13,766 nucleotides of DNA. Origin: JAERML01 sp035687895. Its GTDB lineage: Bacteria > Bacteroidota > Ignavibacteria > UBA10030 > UBA6906. The first letter of the stretch is position 1. Each line of letters opens with the position of its first letter. The notes below the pieces were generated by a model. The model made no database searches and had not been told where the DNA came from. It saw nothing but the letters and a program-made list of their open reading frames with translations. Position numbers and translations under genes: made by a program. Positions 1-7,773 of this stretch are shown piece after piece. The stretch covers positions 1 through 13,766 of the forward strand of contig DASRUE010000105.1 of assembly GCA_035687895.1 (NCBI GenBank), written 5' to 3'.

Positions 1-60
1 CAGGCAAGATTCAATCCGGGCACGTTACTCGCATACAAAGTCGAAGCAACCGGTTTGTAA
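1..60 (+). CDS. C-terminal tail of an unidentified plus-strand protein (partial)
   Basis: Reading from base 1 in frame 1, 19 codons run open to a TAA at 58-60. The tail ends in NPGTLLAYKVEATGL. The start lies outside the window. A stop followed at once by a GC-rich hairpin supports a real gene end, as does the absence of any minus-strand gene here. The tail is too short to assign a family. The gene would converge on the symporter gene that ends at 184. The call rests only on the open frame and the hairpin, so it is tentative. Confidence 0.4.
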   Translation, partial: QARFNPGTLLAYKVEATGL

Positions 61-70
61 GCAGCTTTAT

Positions 71-100
71 TGGGAGCGGCTCTCTACCGTGCCGCTCCCG
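71..100 (+). terminator. GC-rich hairpin after the plus-strand gene, probable terminator
   Basis: The arms GGGAGCGGC (72-80) and GCCGCTCCC (91-99) pair perfectly over 9 bp with a 10-base loop, and a T-G wobble extends the stem. It starts 11 bases after the TAA of the plus-strand gene. The following plus-strand sequence (GTGCTTTCTC) is only weakly T-rich, and the minus-strand side has no T tract. It is therefore best read as a terminator for the plus-strand gene, and it might also slow minus-strand transcription leaving the symporter gene. Bases 101-183 hold nothing I recognise. Confidence 0.5.
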
Positions 101-183
101 GTGCTTTCTCGCGGAAATGCAGCCACCCGCCCCCCTCCATCATCTTCGGATTTTCTTCCTCACCAAGCTCTCGGCAATCACCG

Positions 184-1662
184 TCATCTATCTCTATTCA
201 ACAGTGTGGAGAGGTTTCCCATAATCAATGTTGTTCCGGTGCCGATGACTGTAAACCAGGTCCACGCCACCCACGCCTGGGAGAATATGACCACCATGAC
301 GGCAATGCCGGCGAAGAACCCAATCAACGCATCGCGCTGGGTTGGTCGTTTGAAGAGTGTTCCGAGCAAGAAGGTCCCGAGCAACCCTCCATATGTGACC
401 GAGGCAATGCTGAGCGCAAGCTCCACGAGGGCTTTCGAGGTATTGCTGATGAAGAAAATGGCAACGCCGACCAGGACAACGCACCACCCCAGCGAGATCA
501 TCCGCGAGAGAAAGAGATCCTTTCTCTCCGTGTTTCCTTTGCCGAAGTACGGCTTGTAGATGTCGTTCATTGCAGCGGAGGCAAGGGAGTTTACAGAGCC
601 TGAGAGTGTGGACATCGCTGCAGCAAGAAGGCCGGCGATGATGATCCCCGAAAGACCGCTGGGCATGCTCTCGATGATGAACTTCGGGAATATCTCGTCT
701 GCTTTTATTAAGCCAAGCTTCTCTACTGGCAGAGCACCGTAGAACAAGTACAACAGCAGTCCGATTGCGAGGAAGATCGCGAACTGGATGATGACCACCA
801 CGCCGCTTCCAATCAAAGCGCGTTGGCTTTCCCGCAGTGTCTTCACCGTCAGCAGGCGCTGAACGATGAGCTGATCGGTGCCGTGAGACGCCATGGAAAG
901 AAAGGCGCCGCCGAGGATACTGCCGGCCAGCGTATAGGGCGTTGCAAAGAACTCTTTGAAGGAAAGTGAGAATCCCGGGTTTAGTATAGAAAGCTTCTCT
1001 TCCGGGATCCAGACACCATCTGCCGGCAGATGATTGAGGATGACGACCATTGCACTGACAGCCGCGGCAAGATAAATGAACATCTGCACAACATCGGTCC
1101 AAACCACTGCCCTGACTCCACCGATGAACGTGTAGATGAGTGTCATCGCAGCCATCACGAGGATCGAAACGATATAGACGTGTTCGTTCGGGACGTCCGT
1201 GAAGGTCTGCCAGCCTTTGAGGAGAATTGCGAGGGGAATGGCGGTTGCAAACAAGCGAACACCGTCAGCAAGAACGCGGGTAAACATGAATGTCACAGAT
1301 GCAACATTCCGCATATCCGGGCCAAACCGGTTGGCAAGGAGCTGATATGCCGTTGAAAGCTCGCCCTTTGCATATGCCGGCAGAAGGATGACGCTTACCA
1401 CCACGCGGCCCAACAGGTACCCGAATGTAATCTGGAGGAAATTCAGATTGCCGGCGTATGCAATGCCGGGGACGCTGATGAAAGTGAGGGTGCTTGTTTC
1501 TGTGGCGACGATAGCAAAACAGACCGCCCACCAGGGAATGGTTTTGCTGCCGAGGAAATAATCACGGATGGAAGTCTGTTTTCCCCCCGAGATAACACCC
1601 AGCACCGCCATGCCGATCAGGTACGCAACGACAATGACGTAGTCAACCGTGGTGAAGCCCAT
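184..1662 (-). CDS. Sodium:solute symporter family (SSS, SLC5-like) permease
   Basis: This 492-residue integral membrane protein should import a small organic solute driven by the sodium gradient. Hydrophobic segments run through the whole length, consistent with the 13 or so helices of the family. Family hallmarks visible are the N-terminal stretch YFLGSKTIPWW (35-45) followed by ATETST (53-58), the GGVRAVVWTDVVQ signature (181-193), the HGTDQLIVQRLL segment (260-271), and a serine-rich helix (351-362, STLSGSVNSLAS) where the family coordinates the Na2 sodium ion. Length is normal. The substrate cannot be told from sequence; sugars, carboxylates, amino acids and sialic acid are all known in the family. 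The ATG at 1662 has no clear Shine-Dalgarno sequence. It lies 29 bases after the STAS gene and looks like the last gene of the operon, so translation may depend on upstream reading. Confidence 0.93.
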   Translation of the reverse strand: MGFTTVDYVIVVAYLIGMAVLGVISGGKQTSIRDYFLGSKTIPWWAVCFAIVATETSTLTFISVPGIAYAGNLNFLQITFGYLLGRVVVSVILLPAYAKGELSTAYQLLANRFGPDMRNVASVTFMFTRVLADGVRLFATAIPLAILLKGWQTFTDVPNEHVYIVSILVMAAMTLIYTFIGGVRAVVWTDVVQMFIYLAAAVSAMVVILNHLPADGVWIPEEKLSILNPGFSLSFKEFFATPYTLAGSILGGAFLSMASHGTDQLIVQRLLTVKTLRESQRALIGSGVVVIIQFAIFLAIGLLLYLFYGALPVEKLGLIKADEIFPKFIIESMPSGLSGIIIAGLLAAAMSTLSGSVNSLASAAMNDIYKPYFGKGNTERKDLFLSRMISLGWCVVLVGVAIFFISNTSKALVELALSIASVTYGGLLGTFLLGTLFKRPTQRDALIGFFAGIAVMVVIFSQAWVAWTWFTVIGTGTTLIMGNLSTLLNRDR

Positions 1663-1691
1663 TCAGGGTCCCGGGTTGAAGGGAGCAGGGG

Positions 1692-2021
1692 TTAGTGTTT
1701 GGCGGAGTGGGTGGCTTCCTGGATGTCGAACACGCGGTCCAGCATGGAGATCTTCAACAGTCCGGCGACTTTCTTATGGACGTTCACCAGCTTCACCTTC
1801 CCGCCGTGCTCTTTCATCTTCCTGTCTGCAATGAGAAGGGCGCTAAGTCCGCTGCTATCGCAGAACTCTACTTCGCCGAGGTCCACGATCAACGTTTCCA
1901 GTTTGGGTTTGCACAGGATCAGGAACTCACCCTTCAACTCCGGGGACACTGAGGAATCAAGTTTCCGTTCCTTGAGCGTCAGGGTGACCGACGATCCGTT
2001 TTTGTGGGTTTCAAATTTCAT
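1692..2021 (-). CDS. STAS-domain anti-sigma factor antagonist
   Basis: A 109-residue single-domain soluble protein of the SpoIIAA/RsbV type. In the family, the unphosphorylated form binds an anti-sigma serine kinase (SpoIIAB/RsbW) and frees the sigma factor; phosphorylation of one serine switches it off. The core strand LETLIVDLGEVEFCDSSGLSA (41-61) carries the DSSG motif at 55-58, so Ser56 is the expected phosphorylation site. The later KVKLVNV (75-81) and GLLKISMLDRVFDI (87-100) also fit the fold. No partner kinase or PP2C phosphatase is in the window, so the target is unknown. The start is set by an excellent ribosome binding site. It sits between the GT9-like gene (15-base gap) and the symporter gene (29-base gap). 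Confidence 0.9.
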   Translation of the reverse strand: MKFETHKNGSSVTLTLKERKLDSSVSPELKGEFLILCKPKLETLIVDLGEVEFCDSSGLSALLIADRKMKEHGGKVKLVNVHKKVAGLLKISMLDRVFDIQEATHSAKH

Positions 2022-2025
2022 AGTG

Positions 2026-2033
2026 TCACCTCC
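2026..2033 (-). promoter_or_regulatory. Strong ribosome binding site of the STAS gene
   Basis: On the minus strand GGAGGTGA lies in the 15-base gap after the GT9-like stop, four bases before the ATG at 2021. It is the clearest Shine-Dalgarno sequence in the operon. Its neighbours lack one, so the STAS protein may be made at a higher level than they are. Confidence 0.8.
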
Positions 2034-2036
2034 GGC

Positions 2037-2576
2037 TTAGAATCTCTGTAGGCACTGCACCAGTCGATCATAGATGAGCTTCGTTCCGAGTGTTGGATCA
2101 GGCCTGATCAGAAGATTATAGAACATGTCCGCGCGCTTCCGGACGAAGCCGACACGTATACGGGCATCGCTTGCTTTACAAATATACCCTGAGGGGAGCA
2201 CTAAGTCAAGGTTGAGGTCGATCGCGAGGTCGTACGGTTTCTTCCGGACTCGCGCGATGATATCCTTGTGCGGCAAGTAAAAAGGGGAGATCTCCGCCGC
2301 GAGGATATGGATGAACTGGGTGCGCGGCAGCAAGCGCATGACCTCCAGTCCGTGATCGCCGGTGATGACAGTGAGGTGCTCTTCCTGAAACTTCTTCTTC
2401 AACATCTCGAATACCGTGACAGTAGGAAGAAGGTTTGTTGGATTCAAAGGCATGATGACCAGCGCGCTGCGCGCCGATGTCACCGCGTCAGTAAAGCGAA
2501 TTACGCGGTCCCGCTCCTTCCGGAAGCGAAATCGAGCGGTTTGCCATCCAATCGAAGTACGAAGCACCTCTAACAT
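2037..2576 (-). CDS. Short protein resembling the N-terminal domain of GT9 (heptosyltransferase-like) glycosyltransferases
   Basis: 179 residues. Residues 36-50 (RSALVIMPLNPTNLL) look like the first strand and loop of GT9 enzymes, followed by a helix (54-63), a second strand (68-72), YDLAIDLNLDLVLPSG (115-130) and the RIRVGF element (139-144) typical of the acceptor-side Rossmann-like domain. The second, nucleotide-sugar-binding domain is absent: normal GT9 proteins are about 320-370 residues, and this one stops in frame at 2039-2037 with no relic of the rest before the STAS gene. There is no signal peptide. It starts one base after the ligA stop, without a Shine-Dalgarno sequence, so translational coupling is likely. 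It may be a non-catalytic relative, or a family kept next to ligA in Bacteroidota-like genomes. Its function is not known from this sequence, and the GT9 link is a resemblance by eye. Confidence 0.7.
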   Translation of the reverse strand: MLEVLRTSIGWQTARFRFRKERDRVIRFTDAVTSARSALVIMPLNPTNLLPTVTVFEMLKKKFQEEHLTVITGDHGLEVMRLLPRTQFIHILAAEISPFYLPHKDIIARVRKKPYDLAIDLNLDLVLPSGYICKASDARIRVGFVRKRADMFYNLLIRPDPTLGTKLIYDRLVQCLQRF

Positions 2577-2577
2577 G

Positions 2578-4587
2578 CTAGCGAACCATGGTGTTGAATT
2601 CTTCTTCAGAAATGACGCGCAGACCGAGGGTCTTTGCTTTTGTCAGTTTGGAGCCGGCATCCTCTCCCGCAAGAACGAAGTCCACATTCTTGCTAACCCC
2701 CGCGGCGATCTTACCACCGTGGTGTGCGATTACGCGTCGAGCCTCGTCGCGGGTGTATCCAAGCAATGTGCCCGTCAGGACAAAAGTCTTTCCGGATAGT
2801 TTCCCTTTGGTGCGTGCCGGTGTGGAGGCCATGGTGACACCCGCGCTCTTTAGTACGCGGATAATTTCCTTGTTATGCTTTTCCCGAAAGAATTGAGTGA
2901 TGCTCTCGGCAATTCTGGGCCCGATGGCGGAAACAGTCTGAAGTTCCTCTTCAGAGGCTGCCTGCAATTTCTCCATGGAAGGGAAACTTTCCGCAATCAC
3001 TTGTGCAACCCCGGCGCCCACATGCCGGATCCCCAGGGAGAAAATGACGCGATGAAACGGTTGCTTCTTGCTTCGCTCAATTCCCTGGAGGAGATTCTGC
3101 GTGCTCTTCTCACCCCACCGGTCGAGTTCCAATAATGCCTTCTTATGGTGATGAAGGGAATACAGGTCGGCGTAGTTCTTGACAAGGCCCTTGCTCACCA
3201 GTTGCTCCACGGCGGCTTCGCCCAACCCTTCGATATCCATTGCTCCTCTGTGGGCAAAGTGCTCGATACGGCCTTTCACTTGAGCGGGACACTCGCTGTT
3301 CTCACAGAAGTAGTTTGCTTCTCCTTTCGGCCGGTGGATCCTGGATCCACACTCCGGACAGTGGCTGGGCATCTCGAACGGAATTGTTCCCCGTGGTCGT
3401 TTCTCCTGTACCGCTCCGCTTACCTTTGGAATGACATCGCCCCCCTTTTCCACGACAACTGTATCGCCAAGGCGGAGATCAAGCTCTTGAATATAGTCAA
3501 CGTTGTGCAGAGTTGCGCGGCTCACCGTTGTACCACCGAGAAAAACCGGCTCCAACTCCGCGACCGGGGTAATGGTCCCGACCCTACCGACCTGAAGTGA
3601 AATTCCTTTGAGTACTGTTTCTGCCTTCCGTGATGTAAACTTAAACGCAATTGCCCATCGCGGACTCTTGGCGATGGCGCCGAGGGTCTCCTGGTGCTTC
3701 AGCGAATCGACTTTCACTACCACGCCATCGATATCGTACGGAAGAGAGTCACGTTGTGCTTCCCACTCCTTCCAGTACCCAATCACGTCATCGATGGTGG
3801 TGCACTTCATTGTGTGGTCGTTCACCGGCAGGCCGAGTTTCTTAAGCCGCTGGAGATTATCATAGTGACTGCCAAGTGTCGCATCTGGTGCAAGGAGCCC
3901 GTAGGCAAACATCCTGATGGGTCGTTTTGCCACGACACGAGAGTCCTGCATCTTAAGCGTTCCAGCTGTGGCGTTTCTTGGATTGATGAAAGCTTTCTCC
4001 TGCAATGCAGCACGTTGCTCATTCATCATCTCAAACTCGTCGCGGTGCATAAATGCCTCTCCCCGAACGATAATATTCATCAATGACCGGTCGGTCGTCC
4101 GGAGGCGAAGGGGAAGCGAGCGGATAGTTTTGAGATTGTGCGTGATGTCGTCTCCCTGCACACCATCACCCCGAGTTGCGCCCTGAATGAAAATGCCATT
4201 CTCGTACCTGAGCGAGATCGCCACTCCATCGAATTTCAGCTCTGCCACATAGATAGGCCGCTCCCCTTTCAACAATTCACGCACGCGTCTATCAAAATCC
4301 GTGATTTCCTGTTCTGAATAGGAATTTGCAAGACTGAGCATTGGAGGGTTGTGGGTGACGGACGGAAATTCCTTCGTAAGTGCACCGCCGACTCGCTGGG
4401 TCGGTGAATCAGGCGATCGCAAGTCAGGATAATGCGCTTCGAGTTCCTGCAATTCGCGCATCAACGCGTCGTATTGCTCGTCGGGAATGGTGGGCGCAGC
4501 GAGGACGTAGTACCGATGATCATGGTCGTGGAGTTCTTGCCGGAGGTGCTCCACGCGCTGAATGACTTTTGCATCGGGCCTTGACAT
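2578..4587 (-). CDS. ligA: NAD-dependent DNA ligase LigA
   Basis: Seals nicks in duplex DNA using NAD+, acting in Okazaki-fragment joining and repair. Numbering is from the ATG at 4587 (669 residues, normal length). The N-terminal Ia domain has HRYYV (24-28). The adenylation domain carries AELKFDG with the nucleotide-accepting Lys118. An OB fold includes GRVGTITPVAELEPV (334-348). Four zinc-binding cysteines are at 410, 413, 428 and 433. Helix-hairpin-helix repeats follow (for example DIEGLGEAAVEQL, 451-463), and a C-terminal BRCT domain spans about 593-669. All expected domains are present. In-frame alternative starts are an ATG at 4617 (10 more residues) and a GTG at 4644 that would overlap rodZ. 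None has a good Shine-Dalgarno sequence; 4587 fits the family length best. The gene follows rodZ almost directly and is followed after one base by the GT9-like gene. Confidence 0.97.
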   Translation of the reverse strand: MSRPDAKVIQRVEHLRQELHDHDHRYYVLAAPTIPDEQYDALMRELQELEAHYPDLRSPDSPTQRVGGALTKEFPSVTHNPPMLSLANSYSEQEITDFDRRVRELLKGERPIYVAELKFDGVAISLRYENGIFIQGATRGDGVQGDDITHNLKTIRSLPLRLRTTDRSLMNIIVRGEAFMHRDEFEMMNEQRAALQEKAFINPRNATAGTLKMQDSRVVAKRPIRMFAYGLLAPDATLGSHYDNLQRLKKLGLPVNDHTMKCTTIDDVIGYWKEWEAQRDSLPYDIDGVVVKVDSLKHQETLGAIAKSPRWAIAFKFTSRKAETVLKGISLQVGRVGTITPVAELEPVFLGGTTVSRATLHNVDYIQELDLRLGDTVVVEKGGDVIPKVSGAVQEKRPRGTIPFEMPSHCPECGSRIHRPKGEANYFCENSECPAQVKGRIEHFAHRGAMDIEGLGEAAVEQLVSKGLVKNYADLYSLHHHKKALLELDRWGEKSTQNLLQGIERSKKQPFHRVIFSLGIRHVGAGVAQVIAESFPSMEKLQAASEEELQTVSAIGPRIAESITQFFREKHNKEIIRVLKSAGVTMASTPARTKGKLSGKTFVLTGTLLGYTRDEARRVIAHHGGKIAAGVSKNVDFVLAGEDAGSKLTKAKTLGLRVISEEEFNTMVR

Positions 4588-4621
4588 GAGGTGGCGGCGT
4601 GTGACGGGGGATGGCATCCGT

Positions 4622-5425
4622 TTATTTCTTGGCGAGAAGATCACGCGTGATGGTCATGTTGCGGATGACCGAACCCCGCTTGCCTAACGTCCCGAGCGGC
4701 TTCTGGTTCAACGTGAACTCCACGGCAGTAGGTTTACCAACTGTGAGGACAAACTGCTCCTTCGCTTTCCAGGAAATGCGTGCGTTGGGCCGGAGCAAAT
4801 ACTCACGCGGTGCAGCTGCGTCGATGGCAAGTTGCATCCAGACCGTATCGGTGGTGACCGCTCGGAGCGTCAGGCTGTCAACCGGTGCTTTCGTGCCACG
4901 AGTGAGCGCGGCCCTGGCAGCCCGGATGGAATCAACGCCTTCCCGGGCCTCATTGTCTTTGATGACGGCATCAAAAGACGTCTCCGTGGCAACCGGAGAC
5001 TCTGAACTCAGGAGGTTCCAGAGAGTTATGCCAAGAACAACAGAAAGGATTCCCAGGATGGCGAGTTTGGCGGACTGGGGGTTGATGGGTTTACGTTGCT
5101 CGGGTGCTTGACGTGGCTGAGGTGCGGGAGTTGCCACGGTGACCGGTGCCTGCACTTCTCGGGGAACCGGAGGTCGTTCTGGGTCGCGGGGTTTCTGCAT
5201 CTCATCATATCTCATCATGATCTCTGAAGGGTCAAGCCCGACAAAGCTCGCGTACTCTCTCATGAAGGCGCGTACATATGTTTGCGGAAGAATGTCGGTC
5301 TTTCCCTGCTCGATGGCGGCGAGAAAATCAACGTTGATCAATGTTCCATCGGCAATGTCCGCCAGGGAAAGGCGCTTTGCTTCACGAGCGCTTTTCAGTG
5401 CAGCAAAGACTGATTCCATGGTCAT
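4622..5425 (-). CDS. rodZ: RodZ-like helix-turn-helix membrane protein with DUF4115 domain
   Basis: 267 residues. The N-terminal Cro/C1-type helix-turn-helix (about 5-72: LKSAREAKRLSLADIADGT, then PQTYVRAFMREYASFVGLDP) is the RodZ signature, which in studied bacteria binds MreB rather than DNA. A proline-rich linker (81-117) precedes one transmembrane helix (121-139), giving a cytoplasmic N-terminus. The outer part ends in a DUF4115 beta domain (about 186-264, with VWMQLAIDA and REYLLRPNARISWKAKEQF). This order matches RodZ, the cell-shape factor linking MreB to the wall-elongation machinery. No mreB is in the window, so the role is inferred from architecture. The ATG at 5425 is chosen as the first in frame; an ATG two codons later is equally possible and neither has a strong Shine-Dalgarno sequence. 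It lies 61 bases after the histidine kinase gene. Confidence 0.85.
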   Translation of the reverse strand: MTMESVFAALKSAREAKRLSLADIADGTLINVDFLAAIEQGKTDILPQTYVRAFMREYASFVGLDPSEIMMRYDEMQKPRDPERPPVPREVQAPVTVATPAPQPRQAPEQRKPINPQSAKLAILGILSVVLGITLWNLLSSESPVATETSFDAVIKDNEAREGVDSIRAARAALTRGTKAPVDSLTLRAVTTDTVWMQLAIDAAAPREYLLRPNARISWKAKEQFVLTVGKPTAVEFTLNQKPLGTLGKRGSVIRNMTITRDLLAKK

Positions 5426-5486
5426 CGGTCTCGTTATGATGACGAAAATCTGAAGGATGCTTCAGAGCAGGTTGTTGGATTTCGGA

Positions 5487-7736
5487 CTACGTGGCCGCTT
5501 CCGCTGCGACCCCGCGTGTGTCGAGCACAGTGCGGACCTTGGTTGCCAGGTCCTCTACCTGAAATGGTTTTTGCAGAAACCCGTCTGCCTCGGCGAGCAG
5601 CGAGGCAGCCTCGATGGAGTCCCTACCGTATCCCGTCAGAAGGATGACGCGGGTTGCCGGATTAATGGCTTTCAGACCCTCAAATGCCTGCCGCCCTCCC
5701 ATGTGAGGCATGTTTACATCGAGGAGGACAAGGTCGATGGCGGCTTGCCGGGTGGTATAAAAATCCAAACCCGCCTTTCCGTCGTGGACGAATGTTACAA
5801 AATAGCCGAGGTCAGAAAGCATGTCCCGTGCAATCTCGCAAACACTAATCTCATCGTCAATGACGAGAATATTCTCTCGCCCTCGCGGAAGACGCTGTCT
5901 GCGTGTACGCGCTGAGGCCTGCGCTGCGGTGGCACCGCGGGGGAAGTAGATGGTAAACGTTGTTCCCTGCCCCACTTCGCTCTCGAGATTGATGAAGCCG
6001 CCATGGTTCTGTACGACGCCGTAGAGAACGGAAAGTCCCAATCCCGTCCCATTGTCTTTGGTTGTGAAGAATGGCTCGAAGACCCTGTCGCGAACATTTG
6101 TGGCAATCCCGACGCCAGTGTCGGAGACAGAAACGGCGATGAAGGCCCCCGGCTTGACGGAGGCAAACTGCCGCACAGTGTGTGCGTCCGCTTGTGTAAT
6201 GGATGTGGTAATGGTGAGGGTCCCACCGTTGGGCATCGCATCGCGCCCATTCAGAAACAGGTTTAATAGTGCCTGCTGGATCTGACCATCATCCCCCCGG
6301 ACACCGGTTCGTTGACTGGTCAGGTTGGTGACAACGCGGATCTCCTTTGTCACGCTCCGCTCGAAGAGATGAATGGTTTCTTTGATGATAGCGTTGACGT
6401 CAACGGGTTTGATCTCTGTCTCCGTCTTCCGGGCAAAGGTGAGGAGCTGGCGGGTAAGGGCCGAACCTCGCCGGGATGCACTCTCGATGATCTCGACATA
6501 CTTGTACAACCTTCCCTTCTCGGTGATTTTGCGGTGCATGATGGAAGCGGAGCCGAGGATTGATGCGAGGATGTTATTAAAATCATGTGCGATGCCGCCG
6601 GCAAGGCTGCCGATGCTGTCGATCTTCTGTGCGTGAAGGATCGCCGATTCCATTTTCTTCCGTTCACTGATGTCGCGGGCGACGATACGCGCATTCACCG
6701 TTCGCCCGGTATCGTCAAACACGAGCGTGGAATTGAGAGTGACATAGATCGCCTCACCATCCTTCCGGACCATCTGTTCCTCGACGTCCTTCAGCCCGCG
6801 CCCTTCACTGAACATCGTCCCAAGCAGTTCCTTAACGGGAATACGCCGGTCCTCCACAAACAGATTCTCGAAGGGTTTCCGGAGGATCTCCTGTTTGCTG
6901 TACCCCAGAATATCCGCCCCCGTTTTGTTAAAGCCGACGATCGTATGATGTCGATTTACGCTCAGGTAGATGTCTGGCGCGTTCTCAAAAAGGTCGATAT
7001 ATTGTTGCTCCGACTGCTTCAGCCGCTCGAACAACTGGGCGTTGTTCAGGGCGACACTGATCTGATTGCCGAAGGCCTCCATCAGTTCTGCTTGCTTTGC
7101 CGTGAACATATCGTACCCCTCGCCGGCGACGATCAGGGTGCCCCCAACGCTCTCCTTGCCACGAAGCGGAATTGACGCCCAGAACTGGATGCCGAGGAGC
7201 TTCAGTTCGGGGTGAATAAGGCCAAGATGTTCATGCAGCCTTTCGCGCTGAACGCGGGGCTGATGAAGCCAGGTGGAAGGGGAATCCACGCCTGTGGCCA
7301 TGCTCAGGGCGAGGAAATCCGCCGTTGTTCCCTTGGAACTCTTCAGAACAAGGGTGTTCCCTTCAAGCATGAAAATCCAGCCATAGTTGGTGTTGAGGAG
7401 CTCGGTGACTTTCTTCAATGCAGCCTGGAGGACTTGGTCCAGTTCCACCACACGATTGACCGATTCTGCGATGCTATTCATGGCCAGCAGTTGCCGTCGT
7501 TGCTCGTCCAACTGGCGGCTGTACTGAAGGGAGAAATATACGCCTGCAAAACCAATCAGGCCGATGGTAAGAATACTGATGAAATCCATCAGCCGGGGCG
7601 ATTGTCCGGTGAGTACCATGGCGATGATGATCGTGGCCATGGAGACGATGACGCCCGTGGATGCGACGACCTGTGCCTGCTCGACCAAGCCCAAGCTCTT
7701 CACAAAGCGCTGGACAATGTATAACGGGTTCCTCAT
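5487..7736 (-). CDS. Membrane-bound hybrid histidine kinase (GAF-PAS-HisKA-HATPase-REC)
   Basis: 749 residues. Two hydrophobic helices (about 22-42 and 51-70) with almost nothing between them anchor it in the membrane, so sensing is probably cytoplasmic or within the membrane. A GAF domain (about 85-235) and a PAS domain (about 240-360, ending in the ARDISERK linker) follow. The kinase core has the H box GGIAHDFNN with His384, an N box around Asn496, the G1 box SDTGVGI (538-544), FEPFFTTK (553-560) and GTGLGLS (563-569). A C-terminal receiver has the acidic pair Asp627/Asp628, phospho-acceptor Asp673 (LLDVNMP), Thr701 and Lys723, all intact. There is no Hpt or DNA-binding output domain and no separate response regulator nearby, so the downstream partner must lie elsewhere. 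The GGIAHDFNN-type core resembles NtrB-like hybrid kinases. It is the first gene of the left operon, starting just after the HU terminator. No Shine-Dalgarno sequence is seen. Confidence 0.95.
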   Translation of the reverse strand: MRNPLYIVQRFVKSLGLVEQAQVVASTGVIVSMATIIIAMVLTGQSPRLMDFISILTIGLIGFAGVYFSLQYSRQLDEQRRQLLAMNSIAESVNRVVELDQVLQAALKKVTELLNTNYGWIFMLEGNTLVLKSSKGTTADFLALSMATGVDSPSTWLHQPRVQRERLHEHLGLIHPELKLLGIQFWASIPLRGKESVGGTLIVAGEGYDMFTAKQAELMEAFGNQISVALNNAQLFERLKQSEQQYIDLFENAPDIYLSVNRHHTIVGFNKTGADILGYSKQEILRKPFENLFVEDRRIPVKELLGTMFSEGRGLKDVEEQMVRKDGEAIYVTLNSTLVFDDTGRTVNARIVARDISERKKMESAILHAQKIDSIGSLAGGIAHDFNNILASILGSASIMHRKITEKGRLYKYVEIIESASRRGSALTRQLLTFARKTETEIKPVDVNAIIKETIHLFERSVTKEIRVVTNLTSQRTGVRGDDGQIQQALLNLFLNGRDAMPNGGTLTITTSITQADAHTVRQFASVKPGAFIAVSVSDTGVGIATNVRDRVFEPFFTTKDNGTGLGLSVLYGVVQNHGGFINLESEVGQGTTFTIYFPRGATAAQASARTRRQRLPRGRENILVIDDEISVCEIARDMLSDLGYFVTFVHDGKAGLDFYTTRQAAIDLVLLDVNMPHMGGRQAFEGLKAINPATRVILLTGYGRDSIEAASLLAEADGFLQKPFQVEDLATKVRTVLDTRGVAAEAAT

Positions 7737-7744
7737 GCTTTCGC

Positions 7745-7773
7745 AATGTACGAAACGATGCTTTTACATTCAA
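7745..7773 (-). promoter_or_regulatory. Possible sigma-70-like promoter for the left operon
   Basis: On the minus strand TTGAAT (7773-7768) and TACATT (7750-7745) are separated by 17 bases, each matching 4 of 6 consensus positions. It lies between the HU terminator and the kinase gene, where the operon should have its promoter. The -10 box ends only eight bases before the ATG, so the mRNA would be leaderless or nearly so, which agrees with the missing Shine-Dalgarno sequence. Matches this weak occur by chance, and Bacteroidota-type promoters use a different consensus, so confidence is low. Confidence 0.25.

Noticed and set aside
70..603. 177-codon plus-strand open frame at the left end
   Set aside because: It overlaps the hairpin and the antisense of the symporter gene. 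The translation is low-complexity and unlike any protein family.
3334..3350. Perfect 8-bp inverted repeat with a one-base loop (GTGGATCC T GGATCCAC)
   Set aside because: It lies inside the ligA zinc-finger codons and is explained by the protein sequence. Repeats this short are expected by chance a few times in a window this size.
4588..4644. GTG start at 4644 or ATG at 4617 for ligA
   Set aside because: They would add 19 or 10 residues ahead of the usual LigA N-terminus without a better ribosome binding site. 4617 stays possible because it lies just after the rodZ stop.
6585..7175. 196-codon plus-strand open frame opposite the histidine kinase
   Set aside because: It is antisense to a clearly conserved kinase. 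The translation has no recognisable domain, and long antisense frames are common in G+C-rich coding DNA.
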